A stretch of 64,000 nt of DNA from an uncultured Synechococcus sp. (GCA_913057985.1 CAJXPL010000009.1:1-64000); one strand, 5' to 3'; counted from the stretch's first letter, positions 46,412 through 55,822 are shown. Notes: generated from the letters alone by a model not told the origin. Translations and numbers: made by a program.

Positions 46412-48663
46412 GGCGTACTCGACGTTGCAGGGTGAGGCTTAAGAAAGCCCTCGAAGCAAGGCAAAACTCCTGGCAACCGCTCAGCCCGCCAAGCCTCGTT
46501 AACGATCTTGGCGCGGAACAGCAACAGCATCAAATCTTCGGTGGCCCTGCGCCTTGCGGCGACGTCAGCGAGGGCGGGGTCAATCAAAGCGACACGCTCC
46601 ATCACCTGTACGGCGAAGGCACGATGGTCTTCCTGCACCTCACGCTCGTCATGCTCCGGTCGATGGGCATGGTCATGAACGGCTTGCAACGCCTTCCTGG
46701 CCTGCCAGTAGAGCTCGCCATCCGCTGAAGCCCAGGCCTCAAGAGCATTGATCGCCAGCACGCGCATCAGATTCCGCGTGAGCCGGAAGGAGGTATCGGT
46801 TTCGATCATGGTGAGATCGAGGCGTGCACAGAACTGCAGCGCACGCCGCCCAAGGCGAGCGGCACCAGAGCGATCCGCCAGGGTGAGATGAAGCCGCAGC
46901 GAGGTGGCGTAACAGGAGATCAGCAGCTTGGCGCGGTTGAAGCGATTCCCCTGGCGACACAAAGGTGTGTTGGGATCGTTTTCCAGACCTGTTGCCACTT
47001 CGTCCAACGCTGCGAGCGAAGCACACATCAGCTCGGGGTCCTTGGCTTCAGCAGCGCGGTAAGCACAAACGACCCTGCAGTAGGCGCGGTAGCTGAGGGG
47101 CAGGCGGGTGCTGGAACCCAGGGTCTCAAACAAAGCGATCTGCTCCTCCAGCGCCTTGGGCCTGGCGCCACGGCGGAACAACAGGTGGTGAAGGTGATCA
47201 GTGCGGCCGAGCTCCAACCAAGACCGCTCCATCAGCGCCAAGGCCTCTGCATACAGCCCTTTCTGGATGAGGCAGGGAATCTGTACATCAAGCACCTGCG
47301 GCTCAATCGGATGGTGCCCATCAATCCAGCCCAACAGCTGACGTCCGACTTCACTGCGCCCAAACCGATTGCGCAACCGCACCGACCGAAACAAAACCGG
47401 CATCAACAGCCGCTGCAACGGCCAGGTCCGGGCTTGGGCCCGCAGCATCGACCGACCACTTGAGGCCGCATCCAACAATCCCTCCCGCTGCAGATCCGCC
47501 AGCATCTTGCGGGTGCGGCTCTCGTACGTGTGTTCAGCGGCCAACGCCAAGCGCTGATGTAGGGGTGGGCCATCACCCTCCAATGCCATTGCGATAGCGG
47601 CATCGAACGCCTCCGCATCCGGAGGGCAAAGCAACGCTCCAGAGGCGTAGGGGCGCAACGCCGGAATTCGGGTGGCAACCACGGGTCGCCCCGCTGCCAG
47701 GTATTCGAAGAATTTCATCGGGAACATGTGCTGCGTGTAGGTGTTCTCCTGCAGCGGCAGCAGAGCCACATCGGCGTGGGCGAGCCATGCCGGCAAATCG
47801 GCATAGGGCTGCAACCCCATGACGTGCACATTCGGCAAGGCCTGGAGGGCCGTAATGCTTGTGTCCGGATCGGCCTCGCCAACAGGGCCCAGCAGAACGA
47901 ACGACCACTCCGAACGTTGACGGGCCAGGGCCGTCAGCATGGGCAGATCAAGCTTGTAGGAATCGATCGCGCCGACAAACATCAGGCGAGGCTTCGGGAT
48001 GCCAGCCAGAGGCTCCGGGGCATGGGGCGCATCCAGGGCGGCAGCGAAATGGGCCTGATCGGCAACGTTGCCGTAGTGATAAGTGCAGGCATTCAGTCGC
48101 ATCAACGACGCCTGAAGATCAGGAGACGTGGTGAACACCACGTTCACCGTGCGGCACAGCTGGCGCTCGCTATCAGCAATCAAGGTCGCGGGCATGCCTG
48201 GCTGGGCGTGAATGCGATCCACGCAGTGGTAGATGGCAGCGGAGAACATCGACGACGTCGAGACTGCAGCCCGTCGTTTGAGGTTGAGATAACGACCGGT
48301 CAGCGGGTTGTAAGTCCACAGCAGTGGCGAGCGAAAACGCAGACGCCGGAGAACCCAGGCCAGAGCGCCGCTGAACAGCACCCGGTTGATGCGCATCAAC
48401 ACACCGCGCGTCCCGCCGGGAATCACCATCGGCGACCACACCCACAATCCAGGCTCGACCTGGCGCGGCGGCCTAAACATCCTCCTAAGACGTTTGACGA
48501 TCCGCTGTCGGTCCTGCCTGTCGGCACGCGGGGGACGCAACCCAAGAGACTCGATGTACAGCACACGGTGACCAGCTCGGCGCAAGGACAGCGCTGTGTG
48601 CTGCTTGTTCGTCCACAGGGGGTGGTCCCAGTCAGCGGTGGAGAGCAGAACGATATCTGCCAT
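46408..48663 (-). CDS. Large glycosyltransferase with C-terminal helical extension
   Basis: A 751-residue protein. Residues 1-~400 are a GT-B enzyme of the TuaH-like type: MADIVLLSTADWDHPLWTNK, IYHCVDRIHAQPG, LMFVGAIDSYKLDLPMLTAL and FPMKFFEYLAAGRPVVATRI. Residues ~400-751 are a helical region of unknown fold (EALALMERSWLELGRTDHLH, then YRAYCRVVCAYRAAEAKDPE), which looks TPR-like. No membrane helix. The ATG overlaps the ABC transporter stop in TAATG. The extension could be a docking surface for other operon products; nothing in the sequence proves this. Confidence 0.85.
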   Translation of the reverse strand: MADIVLLSTADWDHPLWTNKQHTALSLRRAGHRVLYIESLGLRPPRADRQDRQRIVKRLRRMFRPPRQVEPGLWVWSPMVIPGGTRGVLMRINRVLFSGALAWVLRRLRFRSPLLWTYNPLTGRYLNLKRRAAVSTSSMFSAAIYHCVDRIHAQPGMPATLIADSERQLCRTVNVVFTTSPDLQASLMRLNACTYHYGNVADQAHFAAALDAPHAPEPLAGIPKPRLMFVGAIDSYKLDLPMLTALARQRSEWSFVLLGPVGEADPDTSITALQALPNVHVMGLQPYADLPAWLAHADVALLPLQENTYTQHMFPMKFFEYLAAGRPVVATRIPALRPYASGALLCPPDAEAFDAAIAMALEGDGPPLHQRLALAAEHTYESRTRKMLADLQREGLLDAASSGRSMLRAQARTWPLQRLLMPVLFRSVRLRNRFGRSEVGRQLLGWIDGHHPIEPQVLDVQIPCLIQKGLYAEALALMERSWLELGRTDHLHHLLFRRGARPKALEEQIALFETLGSSTRLPLSYRAYCRVVCAYRAAEAKDPELMCASLAALDEVATGLENDPNTPLCRQGNRFNRAKLLISCYATSLRLHLTLADRSGAARLGRRALQFCARLDLTMIETDTSFRLTRNLMRVLAINALEAWASADGELYWQARKALQAVHDHAHRPEHDEREVQEDHRAFAVQVMERVALIDPALADVAARRRATEDLMLLLFRAKIVNEAWRAERLPGVLPCFEGFLKPHPATSSTP

Positions 48664-50510
48664 TAAGTATTTTCAATGCGATACATATCCCGGAAAGTCT
48701 CTGAAGACTCGCAAAGAGAGACGAAATCACCCTGGGCACGGATCCTACCGTCTTCAATCTCGACAATTCGATCACACTTTTTGACCGTTGATAAGCGGTG
48801 AGCGATCACAATCGTTGTGCAGCGACGCCCAACCAGATCCAAGGCTTGAAGAACATCATGCTCAGTTCTGTTGTCGAGAGCACTTGTGGCTTCATCCAAA
48901 ACAAGAACTTTGGCACCGCGATAAAAAGCACGAGCCAAAGCAAGACGCTGACGTTGCCCCCCGGACAATTTCACGCCGTTCTCACCAATCATGGTGTAAA
49001 GCCCATAGGGCATCTGAGCAACAACATCATCAAACTGCGCGGTTTTCAGGGCCGCCCAAATATCATCATCGTCAATTGCATCGTTGTCCAATCCGAAAGC
49101 AACGTTGTCGCGAATACTTCCATCAAATAGGCGAATATCCTGAGGCACCAAAGCGCAATTAGCCTGCCATGCCGGCAGATCTTGCGGACTCACAGCAATG
49201 CCATCCAACATGAGCTGGCCCGAGGATGGCTGCAGCAATCCCAGCAGCAGGTGGGCAATTGTTGTTTTTCCGCTTCCGGTGCGACCCACCAGAGCGAAAC
49301 GAGATCCAGTTGGAATAGAGATATTGATAGCGTTGAGAATTAATTTGTCACTGCGGCGATACGAAAAACTGACATCCTTCAACTGAATAAGACGGCGGGG
49401 CATCAACCCTTCAGGGGTTGGAACACCAGGAGAGGCAAGAAGAAGTCGCTCGGGCCTGAGATCCAACAAGTCGAGAGCATCCTTAATTTCCGGGAGACCA
49501 CCACGCAAACGATTCAGACTACGGAACGTGTTCTGAAGAGGTCCAGAAATCTTCAACAGCGTGAACATGATTGCGAATAAATCAGGTATCGCATTACGCA
49601 CATCGCTCGAATCTCCGTTCAAAACAGCAGGAGCCAAGCCGATTAAAAACAAAATGGAGATTCCGGCTGGCTCAATTACAAATCGCGGCACATCAGGGAG
49701 CAAACGCGTTAATCGGTCATACCGCTTTGCGATAACGCCATCGGAAGAAAAGCGAGTCACAAAATATTTATCAGCCGAATAGAGATGAACATCTCGAATC
49801 GATCGCAGCGACTCCATCAGCAAAAGATTGATCCGGCGGCCATAACGGACACGCTGCTTGGTTGCCAACCTCAAATAGGGAGTAATCAGCACTGAGGCAA
49901 CGGCATAGGCAATCAACATCAACACGAAGATGGCCAATGCCTGATAACCAAGAACAAAAACAACCCCGATCAGCAACGACGTCACCGACAAAGCATTGCC
50001 AGCAATCGCAATCAAAGGAATAACAACTTTCGTTGAAACACTATTGAGTATTCGATTGAATTTTTCAGAGAGATTGGCCGTGCGATTTTCAATGAAGAAT
50101 TCATATCGCTGCTGAAGAACATTTTGATAAACTTGATTAACAAGATCATTCCATATCTCGGCACTCAACAAGCTTTGCATCAAAGACACAAAGAAACGAA
50201 CAAAAGACGTGAGCCAGAAGGAGGCAATCAACAACGCCAGCAACCAACCTGTCTGATCTAAAATTCCACCACCAAAGACCCAAATCCCAGGCAAACGGTC
50301 TGCCAGCTTTGCGCCTGAAAAAAGACCCACAAATCGGGCCAAAAAGGCAATCAGAAGGAGATCAAGGATGCCCTGACAAAACGAAGCGAGCAGAACGAAC
50401 CCGACCAACCGCTTCCGCCGCGCCGGCAACTTGCCCAGCAGCGCAGAGATATCTTTCCAGGTCTGACTCTGGAGCGAAAATCTTGGAAACTGACGGCTGA
50501 TCTTTCCCAA
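48663..50510 (-). CDS. ABC exporter, MsbA/PglK-like, probable glycan flippase
   Basis: A 615-residue half-transporter. Residues ~30-340 contain about six membrane helices (LVGFVLLASFCQGILDLLLI and others), residues ~370-610 the ATPase: LVGRTGSGKTTIAHLLLGL (Walker A), LSGGQRQRLALARAF and VLVLDEATSALDN. The plan is that of MsbA and PglK, which flip lipid A or lipid-linked oligosaccharides. With five glycan genes directly downstream, flipping of a lipid-linked glycan is the best guess. The start codon appears to be a TTG. Codon use is more A+T-rich than the downstream genes. A toxin or peptide exporter is less likely. Confidence 0.87.
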   Translation of the reverse strand: MGKISRQFPRFSLQSQTWKDISALLGKLPARRKRLVGFVLLASFCQGILDLLLIAFLARFVGLFSGAKLADRLPGIWVFGGGILDQTGWLLALLIASFWLTSFVRFFVSLMQSLLSAEIWNDLVNQVYQNVLQQRYEFFIENRTANLSEKFNRILNSVSTKVVIPLIAIAGNALSVTSLLIGVVFVLGYQALAIFVLMLIAYAVASVLITPYLRLATKQRVRYGRRINLLLMESLRSIRDVHLYSADKYFVTRFSSDGVIAKRYDRLTRLLPDVPRFVIEPAGISILFLIGLAPAVLNGDSSDVRNAIPDLFAIMFTLLKISGPLQNTFRSLNRLRGGLPEIKDALDLLDLRPERLLLASPGVPTPEGLMPRRLIQLKDVSFSYRRSDKLILNAINISIPTGSRFALVGRTGSGKTTIAHLLLGLLQPSSGQLMLDGIAVSPQDLPAWQANCALVPQDIRLFDGSIRDNVAFGLDNDAIDDDDIWAALKTAQFDDVVAQMPYGLYTMIGENGVKLSGGQRQRLALARAFYRGAKVLVLDEATSALDNRTEHDVLQALDLVGRRCTTIVIAHRLSTVKKCDRIVEIEDGRIRAQGDFVSLCESSETFRDMYRIENT

Positions 50511-50567
50511 GCCAGAACCGACGCATCAACCTTTGATCTGACCGTACGCGTCGAGGATCAGGCTGAA

Positions 50568-51605
50568 CTATCTGGAAGGCCAGCCGGGCAACCGATTGAC
50601 CACTCGCTGCAGCCGAGCGAGCAGCTGCTGCACACGCAAGCACCACGTGGGCGGACTGCTCAAGGATGGCCCCGACGCTGCTTCCAGAGCATCCAGATGA
50701 ACGAAGGCATCCCGCCAGCGTTCCAACAGCGAAGCTTCTGAACACTCCTGCAGCAGCACCTCCAAGCGATCGCCAGCGGGCCGCCAGTGCTGAGGAGAGG
50801 CAACGGCAGCCTTGATCCGCTCGAGATCGAAAGCAAGCCGCCCACAACCGATCTGATGCACGGTGTGACCAGGGTCGCCGTAGTCCGCCAGGGCGTGATT
50901 CAGGCTGCTGAACACAACGCAGCCGCAGGCCAGCGCCTCCAGCGGTGGCAATCCAAAGCCCTCGGTCACGCCGCGGCCGCGCCAGTACTCCGCTGAGTCG
51001 TAGAGGTACACGGTGGAGCGATTGAACAGACCCACCAGGTCATCCACCCAGCCCGTCTGGACCTCCACCACAAGGCCCGCCTGGCGCAGCGCCGGCACCA
51101 GTTGCTTCAGCACATAAGGGCTGCTCTTGCGGGCCTGCACCAGCACATCGATCGGTCGACGCTGGGCGATCGAACGGTCGCCACGGTCAAGCCAGGCTTG
51201 GCCCAGGGCATTCGGAACCAGGAGCAGCGGATTGCGGGGAGCTTTGTTGCCCCAATAGCCCAAGGTGTTGCGGCTGACGGCCAACACCGGAACACCTGGC
51301 GGCAAGTCAAAGCCGTACTCGCTGCTGTGGGCGTGGTACGCAACCCGAAGGCCTTTGAGCCGTTGGATCAAGCCAGGAACATCAAAGCCCCAGCTCACCA
51401 CCCAGAGAACCTGAGCATCAGGGGGCTCATTGCGAAGACAGTCATCCAGATACGGATGGTCGGGTGAGCGCTCGCGATACGTGACCAGTTCTGTCGGGCA
51501 CAGATTCGCCACCAGGCGGGCGGTCTGCTGTTCGACGCTCAGTCCGCCACACCGGAACCGGGCACCAGTGCCGGGAACCAGAAAGCGGACAAGCGCAGGG
51601 GCCAC
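50568..51605 (-). CDS. Glycosyltransferase-like protein (GT-B)
   Basis: A 345-residue protein. A GTG start at 51605 gives VAPALVRFLVPGTGARFRCG; the frame stays open upstream into ho1, so the start is not certain. The donor-side half has VLVQARKSSPYVLKQLVPAL, GLFNRSTVYLYDSAEYWRG and GFGLPPLEALACGCVVFSS, the GT4-type E-x7-E region. It sits 16 bases after the ho1 stop and 57 bases upstream of the ABC exporter, so it may link heme oxygenase transcription to the glycan operon. Sugar specificity unknown. Confidence 0.8.
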   Translation of the reverse strand: MAPALVRFLVPGTGARFRCGGLSVEQQTARLVANLCPTELVTYRERSPDHPYLDDCLRNEPPDAQVLWVVSWGFDVPGLIQRLKGLRVAYHAHSSEYGFDLPPGVPVLAVSRNTLGYWGNKAPRNPLLLVPNALGQAWLDRGDRSIAQRRPIDVLVQARKSSPYVLKQLVPALRQAGLVVEVQTGWVDDLVGLFNRSTVYLYDSAEYWRGRGVTEGFGLPPLEALACGCVVFSSLNHALADYGDPGHTVHQIGCGRLAFDLERIKAAVASPQHWRPAGDRLEVLLQECSEASLLERWRDAFVHLDALEAASGPSLSSPPTWCLRVQQLLARLQRVVNRLPGWPSR

Positions 51606-51621
51606 AGATTTAGGCCGCGAA

Positions 51622-52335
51622 TCAGGCCGCAACCGCCTCCGTGCTGCCGGCCCGCTGACGGCGGGTGAGGAAACCAAACAGCACCTTGCCGATGGCGGCC
51701 ACCAGGTTGCCCTCCAGCTCTTTGAACATGTTCATATTCAGGTGGAAGGCGTGATTGGCCTCCTCAACGATGCGATCGGCCATGGCCTGATCGATCGGCA
51801 GCGTGTCCATCGCAGAGCGATAGGTCGTCTTGAACGCCTTCTCATCGGCGATGTCATCGAAGACGTAAAAGCGCAGGCCGTCATCCCCATCCATGTTCAT
51901 TGCCTTCTGGGCAATGTTCTTGAGGATCTGCCCACCAGAGAGATCACCGAGATAGCGGGTGTAGTGGTGACCCACCAACAACTCGGGAGAGTCCTTGGCC
52001 ACAGCGTGAATGCGCTCGACGTAGGCCGCTGCCGAGGGGGAGGGCTGGATGTCGTCCTTCCAGCTGTCGCCGAAGTAATAGGTGAGGTCTTGCTCGAGTG
52101 CCTCACGACGGTTCAGCTGAGTCATGGCAACCGGACCCACCACCGGATGATCGGTCAGCTTGCCGATCTCCTCCTCCATGGCGGAATAGACGAAATACAG
52201 ATCAGCCACCAGCTTGCGATAGCTGGCCTTATCAACGACTCCCTTCAGAAAGCAGCTCACGAAGCCGGTGTTCTCGGCCATGGTGTGCGATTTTTTCGTG
52301 CCTTCCCGGAGCTGGGCAGCAAGGGCGACAGACAT
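51622..52335 (-). CDS. ho1: Heme oxygenase (biliverdin-producing)
   Basis: A 237-residue heme oxygenase that opens heme to biliverdin with reduced ferredoxin, the first step to phycobilins. TKKSHTMAENTGFVSCFLKG carries the proximal His near residue 17. YFVYSAMEEEIG and the distal helix RYLGDLSGGQILKNIAQKAM follow. Length matches cyanobacterial HO1. A hypothetical gene precedes it by 72 bases. Confidence 0.96.
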   Translation of the reverse strand: MSVALAAQLREGTKKSHTMAENTGFVSCFLKGVVDKASYRKLVADLYFVYSAMEEEIGKLTDHPVVGPVAMTQLNRREALEQDLTYYFGDSWKDDIQPSPSAAAYVERIHAVAKDSPELLVGHHYTRYLGDLSGGQILKNIAQKAMNMDGDDGLRFYVFDDIADEKAFKTTYRSAMDTLPIDQAMADRIVEEANHAFHLNMNMFKELEGNLVAAIGKVLFGFLTRRQRAGSTEAVAA

Positions 52336-52407
52336 GATTGCGACAAATGGCCTGACGTCGAACTTAAAAGGAGTTCAAGGCAGGACGGCTTTGTGCGTTG
52401 CGAAGGG

Positions 52408-52872
52408 TTACGCCGCTGGTTGAGACGCAACGGTGCCACCAAAGAGCTCGAACAGCTCGCGACAGATCTGCTGGAGCTGCTTCACCTGCTGCTGCTGAGG
52501 CAGGTGGGGGCCTTCCGGCATCCATTCTCCGACCGTGGCGAGGCGCCAGCGTTCGCCGTCGTAGGTCATGCCCCGCATCAACACCCCCAGGAGGCGCAGC
52601 TTGTCGTCACCCCGCTCCGCGCTGATCCGCAACTGCATCAGCAAACTGCGGCATTCCAGGCGTGGACTCCAACCAGGGAAATGAAAGGAGAGGTCGAGTG
52701 ATTCCGTTTCACTCCACTGTCGGGTCTGCGGGTCGTCCCGCCAGGGACTGAGGTTGGCCTGAGCAGCTGGAAACTGACGGCGAACAAGGGTGATCGTGGA
52801 CGCCAGCGCTCGCATTCGGGCCACGCTGTGTACCGACTCGCCCGCGTTCACTGCAACCTCCTGATTCCACAC
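52408..52872 (-). CDS. Conserved hypothetical protein upstream of ho1
   Basis: A small protein of up to 154 residues with a GTG start; an ATG at 52815 is an alternative. It has no membrane segment and no motif I recognise. The middle is beta-rich (LDLSFHFPGWSPRLECRSLL and then LRLLGVLMRGMTYDGERW) and the end helical and Gln-rich (LPQQQQVKQLQQICRELFEL). It is divergent from mtnN and 72 bases upstream of ho1 on the same strand. Function unknown. Confidence 0.7.
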   Translation of the reverse strand: MWNQEVAVNAGESVHSVARMRALASTITLVRRQFPAAQANLSPWRDDPQTRQWSETESLDLSFHFPGWSPRLECRSLLMQLRISAERGDDKLRLLGVLMRGMTYDGERWRLATVGEWMPEGPHLPQQQQVKQLQQICRELFELFGGTVASQPAA

Positions 52873-52928
52873 AGTGTGCAGGGAGAAGCAAGAGGTCGCC
52901 GTTACGGTTGCGCGAGGTTCACGAAATC

Positions 52929-53684
52929 ATGACGCAACCGCTGCATATCGGCTTGCTGGGCGCCATGCCGGAGGAGATCGGCTCGGATCTCAGCCATCTC
53001 GAGGATCAGTGCTGCAGCGACCATGGCGACCTGAGGATCCACAGAGGTTCGTGGGGCGACAACGTACGCCTCAGCCTGGCCTGGAGCGGCTGGGGCAAAG
53101 TGAGCGCTGCACGGGCCGCCACACGCCTGCTCGCCAGCGATCCCAGCATCGACCTGCTGGTGTTCACCGGCGTTGCCGGCGCTGCGGATCCAGCCCTGCA
53201 GCAATGGGATGTGGTGTTGGCCGATGCCGTGGTGCAGCACGACATGGATGCCCGACCCCTGTTCCCACGCTTCACGCTGCCAGCGCTGAACCAGGACCGA
53301 CTCCAACCGCAGCCGGCCTGGTTCAATTGGGCCAAAACCGCTCTGCTGGAAGCCCACAGCGCAGGCGACCTAGACGGGTTCTCACGGCCCAGCAGCGGTC
53401 TGATCGCCACGGGCGATCGCTTCATCGGCGATCCGGCAGTACTGCAGGCGCTGCGGGATGCCCTGCCCGACCTGCGAGCCGTTGAAATGGAAGGTGCCGC
53501 CGTCGCCCAGGTGGCCGAGCAGGAGGGCGTCCCCTGGCTGGTGCTGCGGGTGATTTCAGATGGTGCCGATGAAGCGGCCGCCCAGAGCTTCGAAGACTTC
53601 GTCAAGCGCTACGAACAGCAGGCCTGGCGGCTGATTGAGGCCCTGTTGAAGCGCTGCAACGCCACGCCCCAACAGTGCGCATGA
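52929..53684 (+). CDS. mtnN: 5'-methylthioadenosine/S-adenosylhomocysteine nucleosidase-like
   Basis: A 251-residue nucleoside phosphorylase-superfamily enzyme. MTQPLHIGLLGAMPEEIG gives the N-terminal MTAN motif, FTGVAGAADPALQQWDVVL the substrate loop, and VEMEGAAVAQVAEQ with LRVISDGADE the catalytic blocks (Asp in SDGAD). It should remove adenine from methylthioadenosine or S-adenosylhomocysteine. The start is the ATG at 52929; an upstream ATG at 52908 is in frame. Its 3' end overlaps the GtrA-ChbG gene by up to 10 bases. Confidence 0.9.
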   Translation: MTQPLHIGLLGAMPEEIGSDLSHLEDQCCSDHGDLRIHRGSWGDNVRLSLAWSGWGKVSAARAATRLLASDPSIDLLVFTGVAGAADPALQQWDVVLADAVVQHDMDARPLFPRFTLPALNQDRLQPQPAWFNWAKTALLEAHSAGDLDGFSRPSSGLIATGDRFIGDPAVLQALRDALPDLRAVEMEGAAVAQVAEQEGVPWLVLRVISDGADEAAAQSFEDFVKRYEQQAWRLIEALLKRCNATPQQCA

Positions 53685-54889
53685 TGCCTGTGCTGAACCG
53701 CTTGCTGCTGTATGGCGTGGTGGGGGGCACGGCCGCAGCCGTTCACATCGGCGTGCTGCTGCTGCTGGGCCGGTGGATGAGCCTGAGCCTGGCCAACCCC
53801 ATCGCCTTCCTGGCCGCCTCAGTGGCGGGTTATCTCGGCCATGCCCTGCTGACCTTCCGGGAGGAGACGGGGGGGCGCCAGTTCGCCCGTCGCTGGCTGC
53901 TGCTGCAATACGTCGTCAACATCAGTGTCTGCGCCCTGCTGCCGCTGCTCCAGGCACCGACCCTGGTGCTGGTGTTCACACCCACACTGCTGAACGCCCT
54001 GATCTGGAGCCGAGCGGCCCGGTTCAGTGCCAAGGCCCGTCAGCACAAGAACGGCCAACCACCGCTGCTCCACGCCGACGACCTCGGCCTGGCGGAGGGC
54101 GTGGATGCGGCCATCATCGATCTCGCCCAAGGCGGACGGCTTCAGGGGGCCAGTCTTCTGGTGAATGGTCCAAGTGCGGCCCATGCCGTGGAGGCGTGGC
54201 GGGACCTTGCCGATCCAGCACCGCTCACCCTGCATTTCTGTCTCACCGAAGGGCATAGCCTGCCCAATTGCCCTGATCTGCCGACCGGATTCGGCAGCTT
54301 ACTGCTGGCGTCCCTCCTGCCCTGGCGACGCCGACGCATCGCCCCCCAGTTGCGCACGGTTCTGCTGCAGCAAATCAGCCGCTACCGCCAGCTCACGGGG
54401 CTGCGGCAGATCCGCCTCGATGGCCACCAACACATCCACCTCGTGCCGCTGGTGCTGGATGCGGTACTGGATCTGTCCCATTCCGAATCAATCACCTGGG
54501 TGCGCACGACGCGGGAACCCCTGCCGGCAGGTCTGTCGCTCCGGCTTTGGTGGCGCAGCCTCCAAACAGGAGGCATGATCAAGTGGCTGGTTCTGCAGCT
54601 GCTGAGCGGGCTGGCCATCCCCCGCCTGCGACGGGCCGGACTTCAAACCAACAAGCGCTTCGCCGGGGTGTTGTTCAGTGGATCAATGTTCGGAAGAGCC
54701 TTTCGGCGCAGCTGGGAAACGGCCTACAGCTCAACCACCGTCGACCCTGCTTCACATCCGGTTGTTCTGATCCACCCAGCCCTCCCTGATGCTGCGTCAG
54801 GAATGAATCAGGAAGCGTTTCAACAGTCTGTGGCCTTTTTCAACTCGGCCAACCGCCAAAAGGAATGGACATCAGCGCAACAGCTCTGA
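53675..54889 (+). CDS. GtrA-like membrane domain fused to ChbG/YdjC deacetylase domain
   Basis: A 404-residue fusion. Residues ~7-115 are GtrA-like with four hydrophobic helices (LLLYGVVGGTAAAVHIGVLL, then NPIAFLAASVAGYLGHALLT, and two more). Residues ~130-395 are a ChbG/YdjC-type carbohydrate deacetylase with the metal ligands in LLHADDLGLAEGVDAAI (Asp-Asp at ~135-136), TLHFCLTEGHSL and RLDGHQHIHLVPLVLD. HpnK-like enzymes of this fold deacetylate sugars on lipids. GtrA proteins are thought to move lipid-linked sugars across the membrane. The start may also be 53681 or 53684. It converges on a gtrB-like gene (18-base overlap), so flip, donor synthesis and deacetylation may be one module. Confidence 0.87.
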   Translation: MRMMPVLNRLLLYGVVGGTAAAVHIGVLLLLGRWMSLSLANPIAFLAASVAGYLGHALLTFREETGGRQFARRWLLLQYVVNISVCALLPLLQAPTLVLVFTPTLLNALIWSRAARFSAKARQHKNGQPPLLHADDLGLAEGVDAAIIDLAQGGRLQGASLLVNGPSAAHAVEAWRDLADPAPLTLHFCLTEGHSLPNCPDLPTGFGSLLLASLLPWRRRRIAPQLRTVLLQQISRYRQLTGLRQIRLDGHQHIHLVPLVLDAVLDLSHSESITWVRTTREPLPAGLSLRLWWRSLQTGGMIKWLVLQLLSGLAIPRLRRAGLQTNKRFAGVLFSGSMFGRAFRRSWETAYSSTTVDPASHPVVLIHPALPDAASGMNQEAFQQSVAFFNSANRQKEWTSAQQL

Positions 54890-55822
54890 GGCCTGATGCA
54901 CGGCTCGCACGAAATAGTGCGGTCGCCGTTTGACGTCGATGTAGATCCGACCGATGTATTCGCCCAGCACGCCGATGCCGATCAGCTGAATCCCCCCCAG
55001 GAACAGAACGGCCACGATCAGTGAGGCATAGCCCGGCAGGTCGACACCAAAGGCAAGGGTGCGCAACACGATCAAGGCGGCATAGACAAAGCTCAGGAAC
55101 GAAATCAGCACACCGATCACGCCCCAAACCTTCAAGGGCTTCACGGTGAAGGAAAAAATGCCATCCAGGGCATAGCGCCAGAGCTTGAGGGAGCTCCAGG
55201 ACGTGCTGCCTCCGACGCGGGCCACCCGGCTGTAGGCGATCTCCTCGCTGCGATAGCCAGTCCAGGGCATCAAGCCTTTGGAGAAGCGGGTGGCCTCACG
55301 CAACCGAGTCACCGCCTCCACCACCGGAGCACTCAGCAGGCGGAAATCGCCGGCCCCCTCTTGCAGCTGAATCGAATCCACTAGGCGGTTGAACACCCGA
55401 TAAAACCAAGACGCCGTGGCCACCTTCACCAGCCCTTCGGCATCGCGGTCATCCCGCACCGCGGTGACCACCTCAGCGCCGTTCCGCCAGGCCTGCACCA
55501 TTGCCGAAATCCGCTCCGGCGGGTGCTGCAGGTCGGAATCGATCAGCACCGCAGCAGCACAGCGACCGTTGGCGTAGTCCAACCCCGCCAGCATCGCCGC
55601 CTCTTTGCCGAAGTTGCGGGTGAGTTCCAACAGGGTGACGGCCTGGTCGGCATGACTCTTCTGCCAGGCACGGATCACCGCCACCGTGGCATCGGATGAT
55701 CCGTCATCAATGAGCAGCAGATGGTCCACATCCGGCAAGGCCATCACCCGCTCCAGAAAGACGCCAATCACCTCGGCTTCGTTGAAGCAGGCCGCCACCA
55801 CCCACACCTGCTCGTTGGCCAT
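54872..55822 (-). CDS. GtrB-like polyprenyl-phosphate glycosyltransferase (GT2)
   Basis: A 316-residue DPM1/GtrB-type enzyme. The GT-A domain has VWVVAACFNEAEVIGVFLER, LLIDDGSSDATV, LIDSDLQHPPERISAM and SKGLMPWTGYRSEEIAYSRV. Two C-terminal membrane helices (VWGVIGVLISFLSFVYAAL and SLIVAVLFLGGIQLIGIGVL) anchor it. It should link a sugar, from UDP-glucose or similar, to undecaprenyl phosphate on the cytoplasmic side. The start is ATG at 55822. It converges with the GtrA-ChbG fusion, an arrangement that supports a shared lipid-sugar pathway. Confidence 0.93.
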   Translation of the reverse strand: MANEQVWVVAACFNEAEVIGVFLERVMALPDVDHLLLIDDGSSDATVAVIRAWQKSHADQAVTLLELTRNFGKEAAMLAGLDYANGRCAAAVLIDSDLQHPPERISAMVQAWRNGAEVVTAVRDDRDAEGLVKVATASWFYRVFNRLVDSIQLQEGAGDFRLLSAPVVEAVTRLREATRFSKGLMPWTGYRSEEIAYSRVARVGGSTSWSSLKLWRYALDGIFSFTVKPLKVWGVIGVLISFLSFVYAALIVLRTLAFGVDLPGYASLIVAVLFLGGIQLIGIGVLGEYIGRIYIDVKRRPHYFVRAVHQASELLR

